A stretch of DNA of 64,000 bases from Chiridota heheva (taxonomy: Eukaryota > Echinodermata > Holothuroidea > Apodida > Chiridotidae): assembly GCA_020152595.1 (NCBI GenBank), contig JAIGNY010000747.1, positions 1-64,000 of the forward strand, in the 5' to 3' direction. The notes under the pieces were generated by a model. The model was not told the DNA's origin and did no database searches. It saw only the letters and a program-made list of their open reading frames with translations. The position numbers and the translations under genes are program-made. Positions 48,482 through 62,493 of the stretch are shown piece after piece. Position 1 is the stretch's first letter. Each line of letters begins with the position of its first letter.

Positions 48482-48965
48482 TTTGTTTGTTTGATGAGGT
48501 CTTAACGGCACCATGACAACGAGGGTCAAATTGTGCCTGAGAGGTCAGATCATATTAGAGGTAGGAAGGAAAGAAAACAGGGGGAGAATGAGAGAAATTC
48601 AAGAACAAAAGTCAGAAAGCTGTAATCGAAAGAGGAGGTGCATAGGTGAAACAAAAACAAAGTAGAGAGGGGGTGGAAGAGGAGAGTTGAATATGGTTGT
48701 AGAGGGAAGTATGATGAAGGAAGGAGATAATTCTATCCGGAGGATTCTTCTGGAAGAACTCAGCAATTGAGTTGAGGGGAGCAAGAGAAGCTCTGGGAAG
48801 GTTGTACAGGGGCAAGCAAGGAGAACGTGATGGATAGTGAGGATGCAGTGGCAACTGTTACAGAGGGGTTGGGGTAATCCAAGGAGGTGGGAGTGAGTGA
48901 GGTGGGTGTGACCGATTCTAAGACGGGTAATATGAATGTTGTCGATACGAGAGAGGTTGTTGATG
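48482..48965 (-). mobile_element. LINE 3' end fragment inside satellite F (copy 4b)
   Basis: From TTTGTTTGTTTGATGAGGTC through GTGCCTGAGAGGTCAGATC to the RIGHTHLTHSHLL-coding part; satellite F units lie on both sides. Confidence 0.9.
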
Positions 48966-49111
48966 AAGCAACAGTAAACCTTAAAGGTGAGGAACAACAG
49001 TAAGCCTTAAGGTGAGGAACAACAGTAAGCCTTAATGGTGAGGAACAACAGTAAACCTTAAAGGTGAGGAACAACAATAAGCCTTAAAGGTGAGGAACAA
49101 CAGTAAACCTT

Positions 49112-49340
49112 ATGTTTGTTTGTTTAATGAGGGCTTAACGGCAACACAACAACAAGGGTCAAATTGTGCCTGAGAGGTTAGATCATTCTAGAGGTAGAAA
49201 GGAAAGAAAACAGGGGAGAATGAGAGAAATACAAGAAGTAAAAGTCAGAAAGCTTGGATCGAGAGAGGAGGTGCATGGGTGAAACAAAAATAAAGTAGAG
49301 AGAAGGGGGGTCGAAGTGGAGGACTAAATATGGTTGTAAA
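49112..49340 (-). mobile_element. LINE 3' end fragment inside satellite F (copy 4c)
   Basis: TGTTTGTTTGTTTAATGAGG through GATCATTCTAGAGGTAG to CTAAATATGGTTGTAAAGG, where it passes into satellite units; again the terminal part of the LINE in the same orientation. Confidence 0.9.
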
Positions 49341-49620
49341 GGTGAGGAACAACAGTAAACCTTAAAGGTGAGGAACAACAGTAAGCCTTAAGGTGAGAAA
49401 CAACAGTAAGCCTTAAAGGTGAGGAACAAGAGTAAGCCTTAAGGTGAGGAACAACAGTAAGCCTTAAGGTGAGGAACAACAGTAAGCCTTAAAGGTGAGG
49501 AACAACAGTAAGCCTTAAAGGTGAGGAACAGTAAGCCTTAAAAGTGAACAACAGTAAGCCTTAAAGGTGAGGAACAACAGTAAGCCCTAAGGTGAGGAAC
49601 ATCAGTAAGCCTTAAAGGTA

Positions 49621-51600
49621 AGTTTTAATTTGTATTCTTTTAATTTGTTAAAGGTATATTGACAGGTTGAAAAACAAAATCCAAGCATACAAACAAGAAA
49701 GCAAACATTTCACAACCATAAAACCAAAAAGTTGTGGCATTAGCAGTGAAGTGGGATGATAAATGTAGTTCATGGACTCCTGACATTATACAAAGACGTA
49801 GTAGCAACCGGGGTGTGGGGTGTCACACCCCAATCCAAATTTTGTCGGAAATTTGAATATCTGTCGGGAAGTTTGGGAGGATCTTCGATGTACAGGGATA
49901 ATTTCCTTGGCAACTTCTTATAAAACTTTCAACATTTTTGTGTGATGAATTAAGGTCGTGATACTGAGAAAAGAAAATATCACAAAGTAGATTATAACAC
50001 ACAAATGATTAAAATCAACACACATTTTATCTGAAAGAACTATTTTTAAACACCTGTACCTACAATCTTGGACAAAACTGTTGGAACACCAGCTTTTGAG
50101 AACAACATATGTTATAGTGTTATGTTTCATTAATATTTTTCCGAGAATTGTAACACCCTACCCCCTCCCCCCTTTTCAATGTTAAATTTATTTATTTCTT
50201 AACGTCATTTCCAGGAAAAACAGTAACAACGGCCAACATTGAATGGAGAGGGAGGGGGAGGGGAGGACAATTATTATAGTTAGGTAGGGGATGGGGACAT
50301 TGGCAGCATCAATGAAATTATAAATATGTCCTTAAAATTCTAAAATATTAAAAAAATTCCAGCATTTCTGATTTCTAAATGTGGAATAATTTACAATAGA
50401 AAAGTAGCTTCATAAAAGCATCACATATTTTCACTAAGTGTTTCAACGAAGTTTTGTCCAAGATCCGAAATTAAGAGATGCCGACGCATTAAAAGTTCAG
50501 TCAAGTTCACTTTGACCTCCAAAAAAAAAAAAAAATTAATAAAAAATAAAAAACGAGGTATGCCACTGATATAATTAAACATTGGAGGATATTGAGACCT
50601 ACTAAATTTCATTTTGTTAATCAGTTTTAGAGCAAATGCAACTGGGTTTCAACCAGTGGCATAGCTACAGGAGGTCTGGTCCTAAGTAAGAGCCACGCCC
50701 TCAGATGTGTGACGGTCTGAAACTATTTGAATTTCAAGTCAGCATGTTTCATGTCCCATTTCCCTTCAAAGAATAGACTTTGAACCCACTTTGAACCTTG
50801 ATTGTGGGAACGACTCTTTGAGAGTTTTAAGCTCAATTTGCGCCTCCCTAGTTGTGTAAATGCCTTTTTGGTAAAAGGTAATTATACATCACATATATCT
50901 TTGTTTTAAAATGATTTTTTTTTTTAATATATCAAAGAATTTCTTCCTTTTAACCTTTTAGTTTGTTTGTTTGCCTGGGTATTTTACATTCCTTTTTGAA
51001 CAGCCAATTAGGTTATTTGTGTCCACGGATATTTTATACATTTTGGGGACTCAAGCTGATGTTTAACCACCAGTTGAAGGTCACTTAAGATTTTAGATAA
51101 ATAAACAGCCCTATAATCTGCTATTAATAAGCAATCCATTAATCACCTGAATGATTGAATGAAAGAACTGAATATAGAGACATTGACCTGTGACTTCAGG
51201 AATTTTGAACTGCATAAAAAAAAAAGTTTTAATAAATATATTTCAACAGGTGGGAGGCGTTGAGCGTATTGAAAACGCAATGAATATTTATTGTACTTGA
51301 GGTATATGGGTAGAGTAATGAAATATAGTCAAGTTTGTCTTAAAATCAAATTAATATTATTCACCGCCATTAATATTCACTGTCATGGTATCTGTGTTTT
51401 AAAGTGACAAGTTGTACATGACATTGATGTACAATTGTTTGCGTGTTTTTTCAGCAATATCATATTAAGCCCTGCTCACTATGCAGATTAATGAAATTCA
51501 ACATTTTTATACTATAAACATGTACACAACAACTAACAATTTTTTCTTCTTCCATTATTCATTGTTCTCTTAAAACATATTTACATTAATTCATCATTGC
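49621..51600. other. Intron 2-3, middle part, no gene seen
   Basis: About 2 kb of AT-rich intron. A short palindrome (GGGGTGTGGGGTGTCACACCCC region) is at about 49811-49834 and a purine run at 50243-50300. I recognise no gene or mobile element. Confidence 0.5.
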
Positions 51601-51630
51601 AAAATAAAAAAAAAAAAAAAAAAAAAAAAA
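51601..51630. repeat. Poly-A tract
   Basis: About 25 A in a row, 60 bp left of satellite E. Confidence 0.9.
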
Positions 51631-51689
51631 TCAATATTTTCTTTATCAACAACAAAGTCAGCAAACTTATACACTTAAACATAAACATA

Positions 51690-54600
51690 AGAACATGACA
51701 GAATACAATGCTATTGGAAGCAGTAAGAACATGACAGAATACAATGCTATTGGAAGCAGTAAGAACATGACAGAATACAATGCTATTGGAAAAAGCAGTA
51801 AGAACATGACAGAATACCATGCTATAGGAAGCAGTAAGAACATGACAGAATACAATACTATTGGAAGCAGTAAGAACATGACAGAATACAATGCTATTGA
51901 AGCAGTAACAACATGACAGAATACAATGCTGTTGAAAGCAGTAAGAACATGACAGGATACAATGCTGTTGAAGCATGAACATGAATACAATACTATTGGA
52001 AGCAGTAAGAACATGACAGAATACAATGCTATTGTAAAAAACAGTACAAAGAACATGACAGAATACAATACTATTGGAAGCAGTAAGAACATGACAGAAT
52101 ACAATGCTATTGGAAAGCAGTAAAAACATGACAGAATACAATGCTATTGGAAGCAGTAAGAACATGACAGAATACAATGCTATTATTAAAAGCAGTAAGA
52201 ACATGACAGAATACAGAATACAATGCTATTGCAGTAAGAACATAAGAACATAAGAACATGACAGAATACAATGCTATTGGAAGCAGTAAGAACATGACAG
52301 AATACAATGCTATTGGAAGCAGTGAAGAACATGACAGAATACAATGCTATTGGAAGCAGTAAGAACATGACAGAATACAATGCTATTGGAAGCAGTAAGA
52401 ACATGACAGAATACAATGCTATTGGAAGCAGAACATAAGAACATGACAGAATACAATGCTATTGGAAGCAGTAAGAACATGACAGAATACAATGCTATTG
52501 GAAGCAGTAAAAACATGACAGAATACAATGCATGACAGAATACAATGCTATTGGAAGAACATGACAGTAAGAACATGACAGGATACAATGCTATTAGAAG
52601 CAGTAAGAACATGACAGAATACAATGCTATTGGAAGCAGTAAAACATGAAGCAGTAAGAACATGACAGAATACAATGTAATAACTATTGGAAGCATTGGT
52701 AAGAACATGACAGAATACAATGCTATTGAAGCAGTAAGAACATGACAGAATACAATGCTATTGGAAGCAGTAAGAACATGACATAAGAACATGACAGAAT
52801 ACAATGCTATAGGAAGCAGTAAGAATCATGACAGAATACAATGCTATTATTGACAGAAGCAGTAAGAACATGACAGAATACAATGCTATTGGAAGCAGTG
52901 AAGAACATGACAGAATACAAATGCTATTGGAAGCAGTAAGAACATGACAGAATACAATGGTATTGAAGCAGTAAGAACATGACTTAATACAATGCTATTA
53001 GGAAGCAGTAAGAACATGACAGAATACAATGCTATTGAAAGCAGTAAGAACATGACAGAATACAATGCTATTGGAAGCAGTAAGAACATGACAGAATACA
53101 ATGCTATTGGAAGCAGTAAGAACATGACAGAATACAATGCTGAAAGCAGTAAGAACATGAAGAAGTAAGAACATGACAGAATACAATGCTGTTGAAAGCA
53201 GTAAGAACATGACAGAATACAATGCTATTGGAAGCAGTGAGAACATGACAGAATACAATACTATTGAAGCAGTAAGAACATGACAGAATACAATGCTATT
53301 GGAAGCAGTAAGAACATGACAGAATACAATACAACTATTGGAAGCAGAAAGAACATGACAGAATACAATGCTATTAAAAGCAGTAAGAACATGACAGAAT
53401 ACAATGCTATTGGAAGCAGTAAGAACATGACAGAATACAATACTATTGGAAGCAGTAAGAACATGACAGAATACAATGCTATTGGAAGCAGTTAAAACAT
53501 GACAGAATACAATGCTATAGGAAGCAGTAAGAACATGACAGAATACAATGCTGTTGAAAGCAGTAATAACATGACAGAATACAATGCTATTGGAAGCAGT
53601 GAGGACATGACAGAATACAATACTATTGGAAGCAGTAAGAACATGACAGAATACAATGCTATTGGAAGCAGTGAAAACATGACAGAATACAATACTATTG
53701 GAAGCAGTAAGAACATGACAGAATACAATACTATTGGAAGCAGTAAGAACATGACAGAATACAATGCTATTGGAAGCAGTTAAAACATGACAGAATACAA
53801 TGCTATAGGAAGCAGTAAGAACATGACAGAATACAATGCTGTTGAAAGCAGTAATAACATGACAGAATACAATGCTATTGGAAGCAGTAAGAACATGACA
53901 GAATACAATGCTATTGAAAGCAGTACAACATGACAGAATACAATACTATTGAAGCAGTAAGAGCATGACAGAATACAATGCTATTGGAAGCAGTAAGAAC
54001 ATGACAGAATACAATACTAGAGGAAGCAGTAAGAACATGACAGAATACAATGCTATTGAAGCAGTAAGAACATGACAGAATACAATACTATTGGAAGCAG
54101 TAAGAACATGACAGAATACAATGCTATTGAAGCAGTAAGAACATGACAGAATACAATGGTATTGAAGCAGCAAGAACATGACTTAATACAATGCTATAGG
54201 AAGCAGTAAGAACATGACAGAATACAATGCTGTTGAAAGCAGTAAGAACATGACAGAATACAATGCTATTGGAAGCAGTAAGAACATGACAGAATACAAT
54301 GCTATTGGAAGCAGTAAGAACATGACAGAATACAATGCTATAGGAAGAAGTAAGAACATGACAGAATACAATGCTGTTGAAAGCAGTAAGAACATGACAG
54401 AATACAATGCTATTGGAAGCAGTGAGAACATGACAGAATACAATACTATTGAAGCAGTAAGAGCATGACAGAATACAATGCTATTGGAAGCAGTAAGAAC
54501 ATGACAGAATACAATACTATTGAAGCAGTAAGAACATGACAGAATACAATGCTATTGGAAGCAGTAAGAACATGACAGAATACAATACTATTGGAAGCAG

Positions 54601-57600
54601 TAAGAACATGACAGAATACAATGCTATTGGAAGCAGTTAAAACATGACAGAATACAATGCTATAGGAAGCAGTAAGAACATGACAGAATACAATGCTGTT
54701 GAAAGCAGTAATAACATGACAGAATACAATGCTATTGGAAGCAGTGAGGACATGACAGAATACAATACTATTGGAAGCAGTAAGAACATGACAGAATACA
54801 ATGCTATTGGAAGCAGTGAAAACATGACAGAATACAATGCTATTGGAAGCAGTAAGAACATGACAGAATACAATACTATTGGAAGCAGTAAGAACATGAC
54901 AGAATACAATGCTATTGGAAGCAGTTAAAACATGACAGAATACAATGCTATAGGAAGCAGTAAGAACATGACAGAATACAATGCTGTTGAAAGCAGTAAT
55001 AACATGACAGAATACAATGCTATTGGAAGCAGTAAGAACATGACAGAATACAATGCTATTGAAAGCAGTACAACATGACAGAATACAATACTATTGGAAG
55101 CAGTAAGAGCATGACAGAATACAATGCTATTGGAAGCAGTAAGAACATGACAGAATACAATACTATTGGAAGCAGTAAGAACATGACAGAATACAATGCT
55201 ATTGGAAGCAGTAAGAACATGACAGAATACAAAACTATTGGAAGCAGTAAGAACATGACAGAATACAATGCTATTGGAAGCAGTTAAACATGACAGAATA
55301 CAATGCTATAGGAAGCAGTAAGAACATGACAGAATACAATGCTGTTGAAAGCAGTAATAACATGACAGAATACAATGCTATTGGAAGCAGTGAGGACATG
55401 ACAGAATACAATACTATTGGAAGCAGTAAGAACATGACAGAATACAATGCTATTGGAAGCAGTGAAAAACATGACAGAATACAATGCTATTGGAAGCAGT
55501 AAGAACATGACAGAATACAATGCTATAGGAAGCAGTAAGAACATGACAGAATACAATGCTGTTGAAAGCAGTAAGAACATGACAGAATACAATGCTATTG
55601 GAAGCAGTAAGAACATGACAGAATACAATGCTATTGGAAATGGAACATGAAGCAGTAAGAACATGACAGAATACAATGCTATTGGAAGCAGCAAGAACAT
55701 GACAGAATACAATGCTATTGGAAGCAGTAAGAACATGACAGAATACAATGCTATTGGAAGCAGTAAGAACATGACAGAATACAATGCTATTGAAGCAGTA
55801 AGAACATGACAGAATACAATGCTATTGGAAGCAGTAAAGAACATGACAGAATACAATGCTATTGGAAGCAGTTAAAACATGACAGAATACAATGCTATAG
55901 GAAGCAGTAAGAACATGACAGAATACAATGCTGTTGAAAGCAGTAATAACATGACAGAATACAATGCTATTGGAAGCAGTAAGAACATGACAGAATACAA
56001 TGTGAGGACATGACAGAATACAATACTATTGGAAGCAGTAAGAACATGACAGAATACAATGCTATTGGAAGCAGTGAAAACATGACAGAATACAATACTA
56101 TTGGAAGCAGTAAGAACATGACAGAATACAATACTATTGGAAGCAGTAAGAACATGACAGAATACAATGCTATTGGAAGCAGTTAAAACATGACAGAATA
56201 CAATGCTACAGGAAGCAGTAAGAACATGACAGAATACAATGCTGTTGAAAGCAGTAATAACATGACAGAATACAATGCTATTGGAAGCAGTAAGAACATG
56301 ACAGAATACAATGCTATTGAAAGCAGTACAACATGACAGAATACAATACTATTGGAAGCAGTAAGAGCATGACAGAATACAATGCTATTGGAAGCAGTAA
56401 GAACATGACAGAATACAATGCTATAGGAAGCAGTGAGAACATGACAGAATACAATGCTATTGGAAGCAGTGAGAACATGACAGAATACAATACTATTGGA
56501 AGCAGTGAGAACATGACAGAATACAATGCTATTGGAAGCAGTAAGAACATGACAGAATACAATGCTATAGGAAGCAGTGAGAACATGACATAATACAATG
56601 CTATTGGAAGCAGTAAGAACATGACAGAATACAATGCTATTGATAGCAGTAAAAACATGACAGAATACAATGCTATTGGAAGCAGTAAGAACATGACAGG
56701 ATACAATGCTATTGGAAGCAGTAAGAACATGACAGAATACAATACTATAGGAAGCAGTAAGAACATGACAGAATACAATGCAGTAAGAACATGACAGAAT
56801 ACAATGCTATTGGAAGCAGTGAGAACATGACAGAATACAATACTATTGGAAGCAGTAAGAGCATGACAGAATACAATGCTATTGGAAGCAGTAAGAACAT
56901 GACAGAATACAATACTATTGGAAGCAGTAAGAACATGACAGAATACAATGCTATTGGAAGCAGTAAGAACATGACAGAATACAATACTATTGGAAGCAGT
57001 AAGAACATGACAGAATACAATGCTATTGGAAGCAGTTAAAACATGACAGAATACAATGCTATAGGAAGCAGTAAGAACATGACAGAATACAATGCTGTTG
57101 AAAGCAGTAAGAACATGACAGAATACAATGCTATTGGAAGCAGTGAGGACATGACAGAATACAATACTATTGGAAGCAGTAAGAACATGACAGAATACAA
57201 TGCTATTGGAAGCAGTGAAAACATGACAGAATACAATGCTATTGGAAGCAGTAAGAACATGACAGAATACAATGCTATTGGAAGCAGTAAGAACATGACA
57301 GAATACAATGCTATTGGAAGCAGTTAAAACATGACAGAATACAATGCTATAGGAAGCAGTAAGAACATGACAGAATACAATGCTGTTGGAAAGCAGTAAT
57401 AACATGACAGAATACAATGCTATTGGAAGCAGTAAGAACATGACAGAATACAATGCTATTGAAAGCAGTACAACATGACAGAATACAATACTATTGGAAG
57501 CAGTAAGAGCATGACAGAATACAATGCTATTGGAAGCAGTAAGAACATGACAGAATACAATACTATTGGAAGCAGTAAGAACATGACAGAATACAATGCT

Positions 57601-59068
57601 ATTGGAAGCAGTAAGAACATGACAGAATACAAAACTATTGGAAGCAGTAAGAACATGACAGAATACAATGCTATTGGAAGCAGTTAAACATGACAGAATA
57701 CAATGCTATAGGAAGCAGTAAGAACATGACAGAATACAATGCTGTTGAAAGCAGTAATAACATGACAGAATACAATGCGCTATTGGAAGCAGTGAGGACA
57801 TGACAGAATACAATACTATTGGAAGCAGTAAGAACATGACAGAATACAATGCTATTGAAGCAGTGAAAACATGACAGAATACAATGCTATTGGAAGCAGT
57901 AAGAACATGACAGAATACAATGCTATAGGAAGCAGTAAGAACATGACAGAATACAATGCTGTTGAAAGCAGTAAGAACATGACAGAATACAATGCTATTG
58001 GAAGCAGTAAGAACATGACAGAATACAATGCTATTGGAAGCAGTAAGAACATGACAGAATACAATGCTATTGGAAGCAGCAAGAACATGACAGAATACAA
58101 TGCTATTATAAGAACATGACAGAATACAATGCTAGTAAGAACATGACAGAATACAATGCTATTGGAAGCAGTAAGAACATGACAGAATACAATGCTATTG
58201 GAAGCAGTAAGAACATGACAGAATACAATGCTATTGGAACATGAAGCAGTAAGAACATGACAGAATACAATGCTATTGATAGCAGTAAAAACATGACAGA
58301 ATACAAATACAATGCTATTGGAAGCAGTAAGAACATGACAGTAAGAATACAATGCTATTGGAAGCAGTAAGAACATGACAGAATACAATGCTATTGAAGC
58401 AGAATACAATTATTGGAAGTAAGAACATGACAGAATACAATACTATAGGAAGCAGTAAGAACATGACAGAATACAATGCTATTGAAGCAGCAGTAAGAAC
58501 ATGACAGAATACAATGCTATTGGAAGCAGTAAGAACATGACAGAATACAATGCTATTATAAGAAAGCAGTACAAGCTATTGGAACATGAACATGACAGAA
58601 TACAGAATACAATGCTATTGGAAGCAGTAAGAACATGACAGAATACAATGCTATTGGAAGCAGTAAGAACATGACAGAATACAATGCTATTGGAAGCAGT
58701 AAGAACATGACAGAATACAATGCTATTGGAAGCAGTAAGAACATGACAGAATACAATAAGAAGCAGTAAGAACATGACAGAATACAATGCTAGTGAACAT
58801 GACAGCTATTGGAAAGTAAGAACATGACAGAATACAATGCTATTGGAAGCAGTAAGAACATGACAGAATACAATGCTATTGGAAGCAGTAAGAACATGAC
58901 AGAATACAATGCTATTGGAAGCAGTAAGAACATGACAGAATACAATGCTATTGGAAGCAGTAAGAACATGACAGAATACAATGCTATTGGAAGCAGTAAG
59001 AACATGACAGAATACAATGCTATAGGAAGCAGTAAGAACATGACAGAATACAATGCTATTGGAAGCAG
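51690..59068. repeat. Satellite E, 36 bp unit, about 205 copies, 2.4 kb higher-order repeat
   Basis: Unit AGTAAGAACATGACAGAATA plus CAATGCTATTGGAAGC. The ends of the array (51.7-53.2 and 58.1-58.8 kb) have many truncated units; the middle is regular. Variants such as GTTAAAACATG (53491, 53779, 54633, 54922, 55870, 57033, 57322) recur with spacings of 288-289 and 360, and whole blocks match at 2,400 bp: 55021-55380 against 57421-57780 differ at hardly any position. Because 36 is a multiple of three the array is open in several frames on both strands (MTEYNAIGSSKN on plus, ALYSVMFLLLPI on minus); I do not regard these as genes. Confidence 0.98.
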
Positions 59069-60046
59069 TACAACATACATTTTAGGTCTGAGTAATATTA
59101 TGAAATTCATGTGGAAAAAGCACATTCAGCTTTGCCAAGAGATTGGTGTCATTATTTTTGAAGGCGATGTAATACTACGACATGAACTTTGATTTAATTT
59201 ACTAATAAAAACCACATTAAAGTAGGAAGGGGTATTGTGGATTTTACATAAGTAAAAGAAAGGCTTAGCATAGAAGATAATAAAATTATATCTTTGCAAC
59301 TTCTTGTTGTAAAGCCAAAGGAAACTACAGTGCGAAATAACATCAACCATTGATGACGATGTAGATAATTACAAAAAAGCAAACCCAGAATGAATAGCTG
59401 GGTACATGACCAGAAAAGGTGCTCGACAGCTAACATAATAATTATACCAAATATGAAATGAAACAGACACACAGCGGTTTAAATATGAGCATTTCAAGAT
59501 TTTACATTAAGTCCTGCTGTGTCTTATCCTGAATATAAAGAAAATTACGAAATCCTGAGAGCATGAGCACTTCACCCCATCAAAACAGAGTCACGTGCCC
59601 ACTTAAGTGTGGGACCCAGGGGCAAAAGGTCCCCATAAGCTCCTGCATTAGGTGTCATTTTGTTGCACTTTTAATAGCATGTTAACTTAAAAATGTATAA
59701 AAAATATCAATACTCAAATACCCAAAAATCTGGACTTCTGGGAAAATCCAGAAGCCTTACATCCTAATCTTATGTTCAATCCTCAAGCATTATATTTCCT
59801 CCTGTTTATTCTGCGTATGAATTTTCTATTTTGAACAATAGATTCCCATAAAATTACACTTTCTTCTTCAAATAAAAGAATTTTCCTAACCTGTGCGGTA
59901 GTAACCACTTGGTACAAAGATGTACTGTGTCGAGATGTTCATGTAACTTGGTACATGCTAACAATATCATCATTATATCCAACCAACCAACGCTTCTCTC
60001 AAACATTAGATCATAATACATAAAGTACCCACAACCATAAACTCAC
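59069..60046. other. Intron 2-3, right end, no feature seen
   Basis: About 980 bp of AT-rich intron between satellite E and the 5' splice site of exon 2. Confidence 0.6.
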
Positions 60047-60220
60047 CTCATCACAATTAAAGACCAGCACTTGTCTTCCAAGCAGCCCTCCCAGGGCCTT
60101 TACATTCGGTCTTCCTGTGCCAGCTGGTCATATGGGTTGCCACCCATCCCCACATGCATTCCTAGGGGTGAGTCAGGTAACACTTGTCTGTCAGGGTGTG
60201 TGGACCAGCTTTCAGTATGC
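60047..60220 (-). CDS. DYNC2H1: Dynein-2 heavy chain exon 2 (AAA1 Walker A), badly broken
   Basis: 174 bp with intact splice sites (acceptor TTTACAG, donor GAG|GTGAGT). Pieces of the family sequence can be read in different frames: [21 protein letters not shown], the P-loop region, [17 protein letters not shown]. No single frame is open. By comparison with the family the exon is about 28 bases short: about 22 near its 5' end and at least four small deletions further on, two flanking the P-loop. Neighbouring exons 1 and 3 are intact. This could be a poorly read stretch or real damage to the main ATPase site. Confidence 0.85.
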
Positions 60221-60719
60221 CTGTAAACAAACACAAAACAAAATCATTTGTATTAGTAATACAGGAATTGACAATAGCCCATCAGGTGAAAGGTTAAGAC
60301 CTTTTGAAAATTATTGCTGTGTAAATTATTTGGGCATGTCACCCCTCCCCCTCCTTGATGCCAGGGGCCCTAAAAGAGTCCTACAGGAGATGGTCTTAAG
60401 ATTCCATAAAACAATTTAACCATATGATCATTCTCATGTAATTTAAATGTTACTTTAAGGTATATGAAATCTGTTTCTCTCATGAAAGAAGTTCTGGAAT
60501 GTTGCACTGATGTTGAAAATAAAACTATAAATACAGAATTAAAGACACTTTCTTCATGCCATAGACACCCCATAGTTAAAACATGCTCAAAACCGCCAAT
60601 ATCCCAATTACAAAGGACTTGAGGGTTTCACCCTTTGCAAATTATGACATCTGTCCCACTATTTTTCTTCTCATATTCGAGTCTCATGGTTTTATTGTTT
60701 CTTGACAAGAACTTTGTCA
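60221..60719. other. Intron 1-2, left part, no feature seen
   Basis: About 500 bp of intron between exon 2 and LINE copy 5. Confidence 0.5.
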
Positions 60720-62480
60720 ATTTGTTTGTTTGTTTGATGAGGGCTTAACGGCACCACGGCAATGAGGGTCAAATTGTGCCCGAGAGGTTAGATCATTCTA
60801 GAGGTAGGAAGGAAAGAAATGGGGAGATTAAGATAATGACGAGAACTAAAAGTCAGAAAGCTGGGATCAAGAGAGGTACATGGGTGAAAAAAAACAAAGT
60901 AGCGAGAGGAGGGTGGGAGAGGAGGACTAAATATGGCTGTAGAGGGAAGCATGATGAAGGAAGGAGATCATTTTATCTGGAGGATTTTTCTGGAAGAACT
61001 CAGCAATTGAGTTGTGAGGAGCGAGGGAAGCTCTGGGAAGGTTGTACAGAGGGCAAGCAAGGAGAACATGATGGACTGTGAGGGTGCAATGGCAATTGTT
61101 GCAGAGGGGCTGGGGGAGCCAATAAGGAGGTGGGAGTGAGTGAGGTGGGTGTGACCTAATCTAAGATGGGTAATATGAACGTTGTCGACACGAGAGAGGT
61201 TGTGGATGGTGGCTTTGATGGGAATGGTGGGCTGGATGACTTGGAGCTTGTTATCAATTTGGGAATCCCATAAGGTTTGCCAGCGGTCACGAACAAGGGA
61301 AGCGATAAGCGGTTTGATGTCAGAGAAGGTTTTGGGAAATGGGGTAGGGGGAGGTTGAGGGCAAGCTTGGCGGCTGCATCAGCCCTGTTATTGCCAGGGA
61401 TGCCAACATGGCTGGGTATCCAGAAGAAAAGAATACTTTTCCTGCAGAGGGTGGGCAAAAGGAGTTTTTGTCAGAGGTGGGATGTGGAGTTATCCCATTT
61501 AAGATTGAGTAAAGAACTAAGGACAGCCTTGGGAGTCGAAGAAGTTGGCAAAGTGGCTGAGCAGAGAGTACTTAATAAAGTTGAGGGCGAGGAAGATGGC
61601 CTTTGCCTCGGCTGAAAAGATGGACGAGTAGTCGGGATGCCTGCTACTGAGGGTGATATCTTGGATGATTGCAGCAGCAGCTGTCTTGTCCCCTTCCTTG
61701 GAGCCATCAGTATCGATGGAGGTGTAGTTTGAGAGTTGGTCTTTGATTTAATTGTGGAGATTGATGAAAAGGTTAGGGTGGGTTTGGGTTTTGTGATGAG
61801 TGGAGAGGCCCAGGTGGATAGAAGAGAGGGGGTGGCCCAGGGAGGGAAGGTGGGCCAGGAGAAGGTGCTAAGAGTGGCGGGGTTGATGCTGAGATGGAGG
61901 TCTGATTTGATGCGTAAGCTAAAGGGATGGGATAGGGTTTTAATCCTATCAAAGAGGGTGGAGAAATTGAGGTACCTATTGAGGTTGTAAAGGAAAGGTT
62001 GGGAACTGTTGCATTTCTGTTTCAGCTTGGTGATGTGTTGCTTGTAGGAAGCTTGGGGTCTGAGTTAAACCCAGGAACTAAGTATGTTCCAGCTTTAGGG
62101 ATGCAATTGACATTGAGCATGAGGTTTGGGTTGGGTGGAGGTTGTTGAAATAACAGAAGTGCATGCAGACTCGTGTCTTTGGAGAATTTAAAACCGTTAT
62201 TGTTGCACCAGACTTGCAGCTGGTTGAGGCTGGTTGGAGCCTATTTTCAGCGAGAGGAAAACTAGGGAGGAGTAGAAGATGGTGAAGTCATCCATGTAGA
62301 GGGTATGTTTGATGTTGGGCCAAGGTTGTCTGATGTGGGTTGTGCTCAGGTTGAAGAGAGTGGGAAGAGGATGCTGCCCTGGGAATGCCCTCTTCTTGGG
62401 GTAGGGGTTGAAAGTGTGGACGATACAAACTTGGGAACTTCTGGGTGAGAGGAAGTTTTGAATAAAGATGGTAAGGTGGC

Positions 62481-62493
62481 CTCTGAGGCCGAT
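62481..62493. repeat. Target-site duplication of the SINE, left copy
   Basis: CTCTGAGGCCGAT, repeated exactly at 62764-62776. LINE copy 1 has a single version of this site (CTCTGAGGCCAAT at about 20485). Confidence 0.95.

Larger units (their letters stand above)
48285..49620. repeat. Satellite F, ~26 bp unit, with embedded LINE 3' ends
   Basis: Unit AAGGTGAGGAACAACAGTAA plus GCCTTA. The array is broken by two LINE 3' fragments (48482-48965 and 49112-49340), the second of which ends in mid-element and returns directly to satellite units. Confidence 0.93.

Noticed and set aside
56314-57453. 379-codon open frame on the minus strand in satellite E, and many MTEYNAIGSSKN-type frames on plus
   Set aside because: The 36 bp unit is a multiple of three, so frames without a stop in the unit stay open; the same array is open on both strands, and the products are pure repeat with no start context or domain.
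51690-59068. CRISPR-like array (36 bp repeat)
   Set aside because: There are no unique spacers; units are contiguous and the DNA is plainly eukaryotic.
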